Assembly: GCF_051195255.1 (NCBI RefSeq)
Contig: NZ_JBNJLK010000003.1
Location: 186,001-250,000, forward strand
Length of the DNA: 64,000 nt
Direction of reading: 5' to 3'
Source: Falsirhodobacter sp051195255
GTDB taxonomy: Bacteria; Pseudomonadota; Alphaproteobacteria; Rhodobacterales; Rhodobacteraceae
Shown piece by piece: positions 41,027 through 50,478 of this stretch (position 1 is its first letter; each line of letters starts with the position of its first letter). The translations under genes and the position numbers were made by a program. The notes under the pieces are model-generated. The model ran no database searches, was not told where the DNA came from, and worked only from the letters and a program-made list of their open reading frames with translations.

Positions 41027-42490
41027 ATGCCCCTTGCCTTCACCCCCGCCGATGTGCGCCTGCCATCCGGCCATTTCATCGATGGCGCCTATGTCACCGG
41101 CCCCGATGCGATCGAGGTGCGGGCGCCCTCCACCGGGCAAGTTCTGACCTCCATCCCCTGCGCCGATGCGGCGGTGGTGGACCGGGCGGTGCAGGCCGCA
41201 CGGCGCGCGTTGGAGACGTCGGGCTGGGGCGGATGCGCCCCGCGCGACCGGTTGCGCGCGCTGCACCGCTGGGCCGACCTGATCGAGGCGGAGGCCCACA
41301 CGCTGGCGCGGCTGGAAGCGATCTGCTCCTCTCGCCCGGTTTCCCATGCGGCGGCGGGGGATGTGGCGGTCACGGCCGAGCAAATCCGCTTCTTCGCCGA
41401 ATTCGCCGACAAGGAAGGCGGGGATCTGGTGCCGACGCCCGACAGCAGCTTCGGCTACATCTCGGCCGAGCCCTATGGCGTGGTGGGGGCGATCGCGCCG
41501 TGGAACTTCCCCATCTCCATGGCCGGGTGGAAGCTGGGGCCGGCGCTGGCCGCCGGAAACGCTGTGGTGCTGAAACCGTCGGAGATGACGCCGTTCTCCA
41601 CCCTCTATATGGCGGAACTGTCGGTGCGGGCGGGCATTCCGGCGGGGCTGGTCAACGTGGTGCTGGGGGACGGACCCATCACCGGCACGGCGATGACGGG
41701 ACATCCGGGGATCGACAAGATCTCCTTCACCGGATCGACGCGGGCGGGGGCGGCGATCATGGAAAACATCGCCCGCACCGGCATCAAGCCGATGACGTTG
41801 GAACTGGGCGGCAAAAGCCCGATGGTCGTGTTCGACGACGCCGATCCCGACCTTGCGGCGGATTGCCTGGAACGCGGCATCCTGCCCAATGCGGGGCAGT
41901 TCTGCGTCGCAGGTTCGCGCATCATCGTGCAGCGCGGGATCGCCGATGCGCTGGCCGCGCGGCTTGCCGAACGATTCAACCGCCACCGCCCCGCTGCGAC
42001 ATGGGAGGCGGAGGCCGGTTTCTCGCCCATCATCTCCGAAATCCAGTTGGCACGGATCGACGGGATCGTGCAGGCCGCTGCGGGTCAAGGGGGGGAGATC
42101 CTGTGCGGCGGTTCGCGCTTTGACGGTGCGGGCAGCTTCTATCGCCCGACGCTGATCGCGGGCGTCACCGCATCGAACCCCGCCGTGACCGAGGAGATCT
42201 TCGGCCCCGTCGCCACCTTCCAGACCTTCGAGACGGAGGAGGAGGCGATGCATCTTGCCCGCCATCCCAGCTATGGCCTGTGCGCCGGGCTCTTCACCCG
42301 CGACCTTTCCCGCGCCCTGCGGTTGACGCGGCGGCTGGAAGCGGGAACGGTCTGGGTCAACCGCTATGGCCGGTCGCGCGACCACATCCTGCCGACGGGG
42401 GGATGGAAAGCCTCCGGCCTTGGCAAGGATCTGGGGCGCGAGGCGTTCGCCGCCAACCGCCGCACGAAATCGGTACTGATCGACCTTTGA
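41027..42490 (+). CDS. NAD(P)-dependent aldehyde dehydrogenase
   Basis: A 487-aa enzyme of the ALDH superfamily oxidising an aldehyde to the acid. It shows APWNFPISMAGWK, the NAD-site KPSEMTP, FTGSTRAGA, the catalytic Glu in LELGGKSP and the catalytic Cys in NAGQFC. The ATG at 41027 is chosen because GGAGG lies 6 nt upstream; an ATG at 41006 is less likely. It heads a run of three genes and is suited to oxidise aldehydes from the amine oxidases nearby. Confidence 0.92.
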   Translation: MPLAFTPADVRLPSGHFIDGAYVTGPDAIEVRAPSTGQVLTSIPCADAAVVDRAVQAARRALETSGWGGCAPRDRLRALHRWADLIEAEAHTLARLEAICSSRPVSHAAAGDVAVTAEQIRFFAEFADKEGGDLVPTPDSSFGYISAEPYGVVGAIAPWNFPISMAGWKLGPALAAGNAVVLKPSEMTPFSTLYMAELSVRAGIPAGLVNVVLGDGPITGTAMTGHPGIDKISFTGSTRAGAAIMENIARTGIKPMTLELGGKSPMVVFDDADPDLAADCLERGILPNAGQFCVAGSRIIVQRGIADALAARLAERFNRHRPAATWEAEAGFSPIISEIQLARIDGIVQAAAGQGGEILCGGSRFDGAGSFYRPTLIAGVTASNPAVTEEIFGPVATFQTFETEEEAMHLARHPSYGLCAGLFTRDLSRALRLTRRLEAGTVWVNRYGRSRDHILPTGGWKASGLGKDLGREAFAANRRTKSVLIDL

Positions 42491-42501
42491 AGGAGACGGA
42501 C

Positions 42502-43548
42502 ATGAAGGCCCACAAGATCGCGCTTATCCCCGGGGACGGCATCGGCGTGGATGTGACCGACGCGACCATGGAGGTGCTGAACATGGCCGCCGCCCGCTTC
42601 GGCTTCGCGCTGGACACCACCCGCTTCGACTGGTCGTGCGAGACGTATCTGGCCACCGGCCGGATGATGCCCGAAGACGGGATCGAGACGCTGCGCGGCT
42701 TCGACGCGATCTATCTGGGGGCCGTGGGCTGGCCCGCGACGGTGCCGGATTCCGTGTCCCTGCACGGATTGCTGCTGCCGATCCGCAAGGCCTTCGACCA
42801 ATACGCCAACATTCGCCCGCACCGGGTTCTTCCCGGCGTGGAGGGGCCGCTGAAGGCCGAAGGCTTCGACATCCTTTGCATCCGCGAAAACACCGAAGGC
42901 GAATATTCCGGCGCGGGCGGGCGCGTCCATCACGGCCGCGACAACGAGGTGGCGGTGGAAACCGCGATCTTCACCCGCAAGGGGGTGGAGCGGATCCTGC
43001 GCTTCGGCTTTGAACAGGCGCGGTCGCGGCGCAAGCACCTCACCTCCGTCACGAAATCCAACGCGCAACGCTATTCCATGGTGTTCTGGGATGAGGTGAC
43101 GCAGCAGCTGGCCGCCGAATATCCCGACGTGACCGTCAGCCACATGCACATCGACGCGATGGCCGCCAAGATGGTGATGGCGCCGCAGGATCTGGACGTG
43201 ATCGTGGCGTCCAACCTGTTCGGCGACATCCTGACGGATCTGGGCGCGGCGATCCAGGGGGGCCTCGGGTTCGCGGCCTCGGCCAACATCTGCCCGGACC
43301 GCAGCGGCCCTTCCATGTTCGAGCCGGTCCATGGTTCGGCCCCCGACATCGCGGGAAAGAACATCGCCAACCCCATCGCCGCGATCTGGTCCGGCGCCAT
43401 GATGCTGGAACATCTGGGCGAAAGCGCCGCCGCCACGGCGGTGCTGGCCGCGGTGCAGACGGCCACGGCGCAGGGCGTCGGCATCCGTCCCGGATCGCAC
43501 GGCACCGACGCGATCACGGCGGCCATCCTGAAGGCGTTGGAGGCCTGA
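42502..43548 (+). CDS. ttuC: Tartrate/D-malate dehydrogenase-type beta-decarboxylating dehydrogenase
   Basis: A 348-aa member of the isopropylmalate/isocitrate dehydrogenase family, closest to TtuC/DmlA-type tartrate dehydrogenases. It shows LIPGDGIGVDV, the substrate-loop LGAVGWPATVPDSVSLHGLLLPIR (in part), IRENTEGEYSG, and SNLFGDILTDLGA with the metal aspartates. AAGGAGA precedes the ATG. It may process a C4 hydroxy-acid made downstream of the aldehyde dehydrogenases; the exact substrate is inference. Confidence 0.88.
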   Translation: MKAHKIALIPGDGIGVDVTDATMEVLNMAAARFGFALDTTRFDWSCETYLATGRMMPEDGIETLRGFDAIYLGAVGWPATVPDSVSLHGLLLPIRKAFDQYANIRPHRVLPGVEGPLKAEGFDILCIRENTEGEYSGAGGRVHHGRDNEVAVETAIFTRKGVERILRFGFEQARSRRKHLTSVTKSNAQRYSMVFWDEVTQQLAAEYPDVTVSHMHIDAMAAKMVMAPQDLDVIVASNLFGDILTDLGAAIQGGLGFAASANICPDRSGPSMFEPVHGSAPDIAGKNIANPIAAIWSGAMMLEHLGESAAATAVLAAVQTATAQGVGIRPGSHGTDAITAAILKALEA

Positions 43549-43549
43549 G

Positions 43550-44986
43550 ATGAAGCTGAGCGACACCGACCTTTTCCGCCAGGCCGCCCTGATCGACGGC
43601 GAATGGATCGCCCGCCCCGACATGGAGGTGACCGATCCCGCGACCGGCCTGGCCATGGGCACAATGCCCGACTGCACGGCCGCCGAAACGACGCGGGCCA
43701 TCGCCGCCGCCGAACAGGCGATGAAGGGGTGGCGCGCCCGCACCCATGCGGACCGCGCCGACATCCTGATGCGCTGGTACCAGCTGATGCTGGACCACAC
43801 CGACGATCTGGCCCAGATCCTGACGGCCGAACAGGGCAAACCCTTGGCCGAGGCGAAGGGGGAGGTGGTCTACGGCGCCTCCTTCGTGCGCTGGTTCGCC
43901 GAGGAGGCGCGCCGGATCAACGGCAAGATCATCCCCTCACCCGTGCCCGGCAAGAAGATCTTCGCGATGAAAGAGCCCGTGGGCGTCTGCGCGATCATCA
44001 CGCCCTGGAACTTTCCCATCGCGATGATCACGCGCAAGGTGGCGCCGGGTCTGGCGGCGGGCTGCACTATGGTGCTGAAACCGTCGGACTTCACGCCCTA
44101 TTCCGCGCTGGCCATGGCGGTGCTGGCGGAACACGCCGGCGTGCCGCGCGGGGTCATCAACGTCCTGACCGGCCGGCCCGAGGCGATCGGCGCCACGCTG
44201 ACCGCAAGCCCCGTGGTGCGCAAGCTGTCCTTCACCGGTTCGACGCGTGTGGGGGCCCTGCTGGCCGAACAATGCGCCCCGACGCTGAAGAAGCTGTCGT
44301 TGGAACTGGGCGGCAACGCGCCCTTCATCGTGTTCGACGACGCTGATCTGGACGCCGCGGTCGAAGGCGCGATGGTGTCGAAGTTCCGCAACGGGGGCCA
44401 GACTTGTGTCTGCGCCAACCGCATCCTGGTGCAGTCGGGCATTCACGACGCCTTCGTCGCGGCGCTTGCAAAACGGGTGGATGCGCTGAAGGTGGGCCCG
44501 GGGACGGAGGCGGGCACCACCATCGGCCCGATGATCAACGCCGCCGCCATCACCAAGATCCGCAGCCATGTGCAGGACGCCCTGTCCAAAGGCGCCCGCG
44601 CGGCCACCGCCGCCCGCGATCTGGGCGACGCCTATGCCGATCCGGTGGTGCTGGTGGGGGCCACGACCGACATGCAGCTTGCATCCGAGGAAACCTTCGG
44701 CCCCGTCGCCCCCGTCTTCCGGTTCGAGACGGAGGAGGAGGCGCTGGCCATCGCCAATGGCACGCCCTTCGGCCTTGCCGCCTATTTCTTCACCCGCGAC
44801 ATGGCCCGCGCCTTCCGCGTGGGCGAGGCGCTGGAGTTCGGCCTTGTCGGGCTGAACACCGGCGGCGTCAGCCACGAGGTGGCCCCCTTCGGCGGGGTGA
44901 AATCCTCGGGCCTCGGCCGCGAAGGGGCGCAGGAAGGGATCGAGGAGTATCTGGAAACTAAGGCCTTCCATTTCGGCGGGTTGTAA
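43550..44986 (+). CDS. NAD(P)-dependent succinate-semialdehyde dehydrogenase-like enzyme
   Basis: A 478-aa ALDH of the GabD type. It shows ITPWNFPIAMITRKVAPGLAAG (in part), FTGSTRVG, LELGGNAPF with the general-base Glu, and NGGQTCVC with the catalytic Cys and its redox-sensitive neighbour. The family oxidises succinate semialdehyde, the product of putrescine or GABA catabolism, which fits the PuuB-like oxidase and aminotransferase in this locus. It starts 1 nt after the tartrate dehydrogenase stop and ends the run. Confidence 0.9.
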   Translation: MKLSDTDLFRQAALIDGEWIARPDMEVTDPATGLAMGTMPDCTAAETTRAIAAAEQAMKGWRARTHADRADILMRWYQLMLDHTDDLAQILTAEQGKPLAEAKGEVVYGASFVRWFAEEARRINGKIIPSPVPGKKIFAMKEPVGVCAIITPWNFPIAMITRKVAPGLAAGCTMVLKPSDFTPYSALAMAVLAEHAGVPRGVINVLTGRPEAIGATLTASPVVRKLSFTGSTRVGALLAEQCAPTLKKLSLELGGNAPFIVFDDADLDAAVEGAMVSKFRNGGQTCVCANRILVQSGIHDAFVAALAKRVDALKVGPGTEAGTTIGPMINAAAITKIRSHVQDALSKGARAATAARDLGDAYADPVVLVGATTDMQLASEETFGPVAPVFRFETEEEALAIANGTPFGLAAYFFTRDMARAFRVGEALEFGLVGLNTGGVSHEVAPFGGVKSSGLGREGAQEGIEEYLETKAFHFGGL

Positions 44987-45257
44987 ATCCCGCTGACAAC
45001 CTGTCTGACGAATTAATCGATATAGCTCGTATTCAACAGACGACTTCGCTGCGAAACTGGTGTATGCCTTTCAGACCGACGCGCGTTCGGGCGGACTAAC
45101 CCTCTGCATTGGTGCGCGGTTTCGGCATATCGACCCCAGGGATGGACATCGTGTCTTTTCTTCAGGGTGCGAGATACTAATATATAAGAATGCGACGATT
45201 CGGGAATGGAGGCCCGGAGCATAGCACTCACGACCCAATGGGAGAGGGGGGTCCGAC
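44987..45257. other. Non-coding control region before the second ABC cluster
   Basis: This 271-nt gap is AT-richer than its flanks and holds the first copy of the 14-bp GntR-type motif (45177-45190). Before the motif, TTCAGG (45161-45166) is a weak -35 candidate for the -10-like TATAAG (45183-45188). No gene is visible. Confidence 0.55.
45177..45190 (+). promoter_or_regulatory. Candidate GntR operator, copy 1 (ABC transporter operon)
   Basis: The sequence CTAATATATAAGAA is identical to copies at 50417 and 56674. It shares the longer 18-bp GATACTAATATATAAGAA with the third copy. The core CTAATATATAAG is palindromic at 10 of 12 positions. It lies 67 nt before the permease start and overlaps the possible -10 element. 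Confidence 0.65.
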
Positions 45258-46172
45258 ATGAGCCAATTCTTGGGAAAGCGAGCTTTCGCCAGCGCCATAT
45301 CGCTGGTGGGGCTTGTGATACTCGTATTCTTTCTGTCACGCCTGACGGGCGATCCGACGGATCTTTACCTGCCGGTCGATGCGAGCCTTGAGGCGCGGGA
45401 ACAGTTCCGCGAGCTTCACGGCTTCAACGATCCGCTGCTGGTGCAGTTCGGACGCTACGTCTGGGACCTGATGCATCTGGACTTCGGCCAGTCCATCCGC
45501 GAAGCGCGCCCGGCCATCGACGTGGTGCTGGAAAGCTTCGGCTGGACGCTGAGCCTGGCCGCCGTCACCATGACCATCGTGACCGTGGCCGCCGTGGTCA
45601 TCGGCTCCATGGCCGCGTTCCGTGTGGGCGGCCTGTTTGACCGTCTGGCGACGTTCTTCTCGCTCATCGGCGCCTCCGCCCCGGATTTCTGGATCGCCAT
45701 CGTGGCGATCGTGATCTTCGCGGTGAACCTGCACTGGCTGCCGACCTCGGGGACGGGGACGATCTGGCACTGGATCCTGCCGGTCGCCGTGCTGTTCATC
45801 CGCCCCTTCGGCCTGATCCTGCAGGTGGTGCGCGGCTCGATGATCACGGCCTTGTCCTCGGCCTATGTGAAGACGGCCAAGGCCAAGGGCGTGAAGGCGC
45901 GGCCCATCATCTTCGTGCACGCGCTGCGCAACGGGCTGCTGCCGGTCATCACCGTGATCGGCGATCAGGCGGCCGCGATCCTGAACGGTGCCGTGGTGGT
46001 GGAAACGATCTTCGGCTTCCCCGGTATCGGCAAGCTGATGATCGACAGCATCCTGCAGCGCGACTTCGCGGTGGTGCTTGCCGCCATCATGATCTCCGCC
46101 CTGGCGATCTTCATCATGAACCTGCTGATCGACATGGCCTATGCCGTGCTTGATCCGCGCATCCGGTATTGA
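45258..46172 (+). CDS. ABC transporter permease (DppB-like)
   Basis: A 304-aa inner-membrane permease of the peptide/nickel family. The N-terminal helix is followed by the EAA-type loop AKAKGVKARPIIFVHALRNGLLPVI (in part) and the final IDMAYAVLDPRIRY that marks DppB-type proteins. It is the first gene of an operon with a second permease, a double ATPase and a hydroxyacid dehydrogenase. The matching binding protein is probably the one at 51.4 kb. Confidence 0.93.
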   Translation: MSQFLGKRAFASAISLVGLVILVFFLSRLTGDPTDLYLPVDASLEAREQFRELHGFNDPLLVQFGRYVWDLMHLDFGQSIREARPAIDVVLESFGWTLSLAAVTMTIVTVAAVVIGSMAAFRVGGLFDRLATFFSLIGASAPDFWIAIVAIVIFAVNLHWLPTSGTGTIWHWILPVAVLFIRPFGLILQVVRGSMITALSSAYVKTAKAKGVKARPIIFVHALRNGLLPVITVIGDQAAAILNGAVVVETIFGFPGIGKLMIDSILQRDFAVVLAAIMISALAIFIMNLLIDMAYAVLDPRIRY

Positions 46173-46175
46173 GCG

Positions 46176-47099
46176 ATGGCGATGACAGACACAGCGACGA
46201 CGTCGCCCCGCGGCAAGGGGCCGATCGGCACCTTCTTCAAACTCCTCTGGGCGGACAAGTTCGCCTTCGTGGCCATGATCTTCCTGGCCCTCGTGATCTT
46301 CTGCGCCCTGTTCGGGCCGTGGCTGATGGGCGACGCGGCGGGCGGGCTGAACCTGCGCGGTCGCAACGCGCCCCCGTTCCGGTTCGACCTGGGCTGGGCC
46401 ATGGTGCTGGGCGCGGATTCGCTGGGCCGGCCGCTGCTGCCCCGCGTGATCATCGCGGCGCAGAACACGATGATGGTCGCGGCGGGCGCAGTCGTCTGCT
46501 CGATGATCATCGGCACCTGCCTTGGCTTGGTCGCAGGCTATTCGCGCGGCCGTCTGGGCCAGATCATTCCGCGCCTTGCGGACGTGATCATGTCCTTCCC
46601 CTCTCTTCTGCTGGCGGTGATCGTCCTTTACATGCTGGAACCCAGCGTCACCAACATCATCATCGTTCTGGCGATCACCCGTATCCCCGTCTATCTGCGG
46701 ACCGCCCGGGCCGAGGTGCTGGAAATCCGCGAGCGCATGTTCGTTCAGGCCGCCACGGTCATGGGCGCCTCCTCCACCCGCATCATCTTCCGCCACATCC
46801 TGCCGGTGATCCTGCCCACGCTGATCACCATCGCCACGCTGGACTTCGCCTTCGTGATGCTGGCCGAAAGCTCGCTCTCGTTCCTCGGGATCGGCATCCA
46901 GGCGCCCGAGATCACATGGGGCCTGATGGTGTCGCAGGGCCGCGCCTATCTGACCAACGCATGGTGGCTGTCGTTCTGGCCGGGTCTGGCCATCATCCTG
47001 ACGACGCTGTCACTGAACCTGATCTCCAACTGGCTGCGCATCGCGCTCGATCCCGCGCAACGCTGGCGGCTGGAAATGGGAGGACGCAAGAATGGCTGA
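46176..47099 (+). CDS. ABC transporter permease (DppC-like)
   Basis: A 307-aa partner permease. It has a cytoplasmic N-terminus, about six helices, the GADSLGRPLLPRVI entry and the loop FRHILPVILPTLI, followed by AESSLSFLGIGIQAPEITWG (in part). It starts 3 nt after the first permease and overlaps the ATPase gene by 8 nt. Confidence 0.93.
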   Translation: MAMTDTATTSPRGKGPIGTFFKLLWADKFAFVAMIFLALVIFCALFGPWLMGDAAGGLNLRGRNAPPFRFDLGWAMVLGADSLGRPLLPRVIIAAQNTMMVAAGAVVCSMIIGTCLGLVAGYSRGRLGQIIPRLADVIMSFPSLLLAVIVLYMLEPSVTNIIIVLAITRIPVYLRTARAEVLEIRERMFVQAATVMGASSTRIIFRHILPVILPTLITIATLDFAFVMLAESSLSFLGIGIQAPEITWGLMVSQGRAYLTNAWWLSFWPGLAIILTTLSLNLISNWLRIALDPAQRWRLEMGGRKNG

Positions 47100-48723
47100 T
47101 CATCTGCTGGAAGTCCGCAACCTGTCGGTGGAATTCCACACCGCGCAGGGCGTCGTGAAGGCGGTGGAGGACGTGTCCTGGCACCTCGACCGCGGCGAGA
47201 CGCTGGCCATCCTGGGCGAGTCCGGATCGGGCAAGTCCGTGTCGGCCTCGGCCGTGATGAACCTGATCGACATGCCGCCGGGCCGCATCCGGCAGGGCAA
47301 GATCCTGCTGGACGGCAAGGACCTGCTGAAGATGACGGAGGAGGAGCGCCGCCGCATCAACGGCAAGCGCATCGCCATGGTCTTCCAGGACCCGCTGGCC
47401 CACCTGAACCCCGTCTACACCGTCGGTTGGCAGATCGCCGAGATCATGCGCGTCCACGGCACGGCACAGGCCGACGCCAGGGCCCGTGCGCTGGCCCTGC
47501 TGAAACGCGTCGGCCTGCCCGAGCCGGAGGCGGCGCTGAACAAGTATCCGCACCAGTTCTCGGGCGGGCAGCGGCAGCGGCTGATGATCGCCATGGCCGT
47601 GGCGATGAAACCCGACATCCTGATCGCGGACGAACCGACCACAGCGCTGGACGTGACCGTTCAGGCCGAGGTGCTGTCCCTGATGCAGGAACTGCAGGCC
47701 GAAACCGGAATGGGCATCCTGCTGATCACCCATGATCTTGGCGTCGTGGCGGAAATCGCGGACCGCGTCGTCGTGATGAACGGCGGCCGCGTGGTGGAAA
47801 CGGGGGAGGCGGCGGAGGTCTACACCAACCCGCAGCACCCTTATACCAAGAAGCTGATCGGCGCGGCGCCCGGCAAGGGCGAGATGCCGGAAGAAGGCGA
47901 CCGTGACGGCGAGCCGCTGCTGAAGGTGCAGTCGCTGCAGAAATCCTATGGCGGGTTCCACGCGCTGAAGGGCGTCACCTTCACCATCATGCCCGGCGAG
48001 ACCGTGGCCGTGGTGGGGGAAAGCGGATCGGGCAAATCCACGCTTGCCCGCGCCCTTCTGCGGCTGGAGGAGCCGAACGGCGGCAAGGCCATCTATCGCG
48101 GACGCGATCTGGTGACGATGGCGCCGAAGGACCTGTTCAAGATGCGCCGGGACATCCAGATGGTGTTCCAGGACCCGACGCAGTCGTTGAACCCGCGCAT
48201 GACAGTGTACCAGATTATCTCCGAGGCCTGGGCAATCCATCCGGACATCCTGCCGAAGTCGCAATGGCGCGCCCGCGTGTCGGAACTGCTGACCAAGGTG
48301 GGCCTGCATCCGGAAATGGCCGCGCGCTATCCGCACCAGTTCTCGGGCGGGCAGCGGCAGCGGATCGCCATCGCGCGGGCCTTGGCGATGGAGCCGAGCC
48401 TGATCATTTGCGACGAGGCCGTGTCGGCGCTGGACGTGTCGATCCAGGCGCAGGTCATCCAGCTTCTGGACGGGCTGCGGCAGGAATTCGGCCTGTCTTA
48501 TCTGTTCATCGCCCACGACCTTCCGGTGGTGCGCGATTTCGCAGACCGCGTGATCGTCATGAAGGCGGGCCGCATCGTGGAGGAGGGGCCCGTTCGTCAG
48601 GTCTTCGACCACCCGCGCGAGGAGTATACCCGCGCGCTTCTGGCCGCGAGCCTTGATCCCGATCCGAACATCCAGGCCGCCCGCCGGGACGCGCGCCGCA
48701 ACATGGAGACTGCCGTCGCATGA
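47092..48723 (+). CDS. ABC transporter ATP-binding protein, two fused ATPase domains
   Basis: A 543-aa DppD-DppF fusion with two Walker A motifs (GESGSGKSV and GESGSGKST), two signatures (FSGGQRQRLM and FSGGQRQRIA), and two Walker B sites (LIADEPTTALD and IICDEAVSALD). Each half ends in an oligopeptide-type C-terminal segment. It powers the two permeases upstream and overlaps the dehydrogenase start by 4 nt. Confidence 0.94.
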   Translation: MADHLLEVRNLSVEFHTAQGVVKAVEDVSWHLDRGETLAILGESGSGKSVSASAVMNLIDMPPGRIRQGKILLDGKDLLKMTEEERRRINGKRIAMVFQDPLAHLNPVYTVGWQIAEIMRVHGTAQADARARALALLKRVGLPEPEAALNKYPHQFSGGQRQRLMIAMAVAMKPDILIADEPTTALDVTVQAEVLSLMQELQAETGMGILLITHDLGVVAEIADRVVVMNGGRVVETGEAAEVYTNPQHPYTKKLIGAAPGKGEMPEEGDRDGEPLLKVQSLQKSYGGFHALKGVTFTIMPGETVAVVGESGSGKSTLARALLRLEEPNGGKAIYRGRDLVTMAPKDLFKMRRDIQMVFQDPTQSLNPRMTVYQIISEAWAIHPDILPKSQWRARVSELLTKVGLHPEMAARYPHQFSGGQRQRIAIARALAMEPSLIICDEAVSALDVSIQAQVIQLLDGLRQEFGLSYLFIAHDLPVVRDFADRVIVMKAGRIVEEGPVRQVFDHPREEYTRALLAASLDPDPNIQAARRDARRNMETAVA

Positions 48724-49658
48724 AACCCGATCTTCTGGTCGCCTTCACCCCCCGCGCGCTTCAGATGGCGCAGCTGGAGGAAGCCTACACCTGCCACCGC
48801 TACGATTCCGCCGCCGACAAACCGGCGTTCCTGGCCGAGTTCGGGCCCCGTTGCCGGGCGATGTTCTGCAACGGCCACCTGCATGTGGACGCGACGTTCC
48901 TGGATAACATGCCGAAGCTGGAGATGATCGCCGTTACCTCGGCCGGGTTCGAAACGATCGACGTGGCAGAGCTGAAGGCCCGCGGCATCCGGATGACCAA
49001 CACCTCGGACGCGCTGGTGGACGATGTGGCGGACATGGCGGTGCTTCTGATGCTGGCCGCCCGTCGGCAGTTGGTAGAAGGGGATGCCTATGTCCGTTCG
49101 GGCGACTGGGGCCAGATGGGGATGTTCCCGCTGACCACCTCCACCAGGGGGAAGAAGGCCGGGATCGTGGGTCTTGGCAACATCGGTTCGGCCATAGCCA
49201 AGCGGTGCGAGGCGTTCGGGCTGGCGATCGGCTATTCCGGCCGCACGAAGAAGGACGTGCCCTACACCTTCTTCGACAACCCGAAGGATCTGGCCGAATG
49301 GTCCGACATCCTGATCACCGCCACCTCGGGCGGGACGGACACCCAGCATCTGATCTCGGCCGAGGTGCTGCGGGCGCTGGGGGAAAACGGCAGCTTCGTC
49401 AACATTGCGCGTGGCACCGTGGTGGATGAGGATGCGCTGATCGAGGCGCTGGAAAACGGCGCAATCGCCAGCGCCGGACTGGACGTCTTCAAGAACGAGC
49501 CGACGCCCGATGCCCGTCTGCTGAAGCTGCCGAACGTGGTGCTGTATCCGCACCACGCCAGCGGCACGACGGAAACGCGCGACGCGATGCACCAGCTGGC
49601 GGTGGACAACCTTGCGGCCTTCCATGCCGGAAAGCCGCTGCTGACGCCGGTGCTTTAG
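48720..49658 (+). CDS. D-2-hydroxyacid dehydrogenase (NAD-dependent)
   Basis: A 312-aa reductase of the 2-hydroxyacid family. The nucleotide site is VGLGNIGSA. The catalytic residues are Arg in IARGTVVDE, Glu in FKNEPTP and His in HHASG. It is co-translated with the ABC ATPase, so its substrate probably comes from the imported compound. It converges with the GntR gene, overlapping by 4 nt. Confidence 0.9.
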   Translation: MKPDLLVAFTPRALQMAQLEEAYTCHRYDSAADKPAFLAEFGPRCRAMFCNGHLHVDATFLDNMPKLEMIAVTSAGFETIDVAELKARGIRMTNTSDALVDDVADMAVLLMLAARRQLVEGDAYVRSGDWGQMGMFPLTTSTRGKKAGIVGLGNIGSAIAKRCEAFGLAIGYSGRTKKDVPYTFFDNPKDLAEWSDILITATSGGTDTQHLISAEVLRALGENGSFVNIARGTVVDEDALIEALENGAIASAGLDVFKNEPTPDARLLKLPNVVLYPHHASGTTETRDAMHQLAVDNLAAFHAGKPLLTPVL

Positions 49659-50356
49659 GTGAAATAGTCGGGGTGCTTTTCACGAAGCGCCTCGACCTGC
49701 ATGACGGTGCGGCTCAGGTGAACGCGGGCGGCCTCCATCGCGCCGGGGGCGTCCTGCGCCTCGATCCGGTCCACGATGTCCGTGTGACGTTCCAGAATGT
49801 CGGAGATCTTGCCGGGATGGGGGAGGTGCAGTTGACGAACGCGTTCCATATGCCCCGCCCGTTCCCGCACCAGCCGGTGCAGGTCGGGCTGGCCCGCCGC
49901 GATGAACAGGGTCTGGTGAAACAGCTCGTCCAGCTCCTGAAAAATGCGATATTGCGACGGATCGTCCGCCACGGCCTGCTGCATGCGGATGATGGACCGC
50001 AGCCGCGCGATGGTGCCTTCGGGCACCTCCTCGGCCAAGCGGCGCGACACTTCGGTTTCCAGCGCCACGCGCAGGAAATGCGCCTCGCGCAGCTGTTCGG
50101 TGTCGATGCGGCTGACGACAGTCTTCGACTGCGGGCGGATCGTCACCAGCCCGTCATGCGCCAGCTTCTGCAACGCTTCGCGCAGGGGGGTCTGGCTGAC
50201 GCCGTATTCCTCCGTCAGCTCGGTCCGCGACAGGGTCGTGCCGGGCGGAAGGTCCAGCGTGATGATGCGCTGGCGCAGCGCGTCATAGATGCGCTGCACC
50301 GTGTTTGCAGCAGGCTGGTCGTTCATCGCCAGCCCGGAATAGGAGGTCGGGTTCAT
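49655..50356 (-). CDS. GntR-family (FCD) transcriptional regulator
   Basis: A 233-aa regulator with an N-terminal winged helix (LSRTELTEEYGVSQTPLREALQKLAHDGLV, near residues 40-70) and an all-helical FCD ligand-binding domain. FadR/UxuR-type members usually repress sugar-acid or organic-acid catabolic genes. It is divergent from the DHDPS-like gene, and the gap holds a copy of the 14-bp motif also found in two other promoters of this region. The ATG at 50356 is preferred; GGAAGGA lies upstream. Confidence 0.92.
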   Translation of the reverse strand: MNPTSYSGLAMNDQPAANTVQRIYDALRQRIITLDLPPGTTLSRTELTEEYGVSQTPLREALQKLAHDGLVTIRPQSKTVVSRIDTEQLREAHFLRVALETEVSRRLAEEVPEGTIARLRSIIRMQQAVADDPSQYRIFQELDELFHQTLFIAAGQPDLHRLVRERAGHMERVRQLHLPHPGKISDILERHTDIVDRIEAQDAPGAMEAARVHLSRTVMQVEALREKHPDYFT

Positions 50357-50399
50357 CCTTGGGTCCTTCCTTGCGCGGCCACCGGCACGAACTTCCAGA

Positions 50400-50428
50400 T
50401 TGAGATTTCTAGAACGCTAATATATAAG
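50400..50428 (+). promoter_or_regulatory. Candidate promoter of the DHDPS-like gene
   Basis: TTGAGA (50400-50405) and TATAAG (50423-50428) are separated by 17 nt. The -10 element lies inside the repeated 14-bp motif, which fits repression by a protein bound there. Confidence 0.55.
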
Positions 50429-50430
50429 AA
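50417..50430 (+). promoter_or_regulatory. Candidate GntR operator, copy 2 (gntR / DHDPS-like gap)
   Basis: CTAATATATAAGAA, identical to the copies at 45177 and 56674. It lies 48 nt before the DHDPS-like start and 60 nt from the GntR start, suiting control of both genes. Confidence 0.65.
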
Positions 50431-50478
50431 TCAAGAGGTGTCGGGGGAGCGACGCCTATATCCACCGGAGGAGATAAG

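Noticed and set aside
45013..45339. Short minus-strand open frame in the 45 kb control region
   Set aside because: It overlaps the start of the permease gene and the operator, has no ribosome site and matches nothing I recognise.
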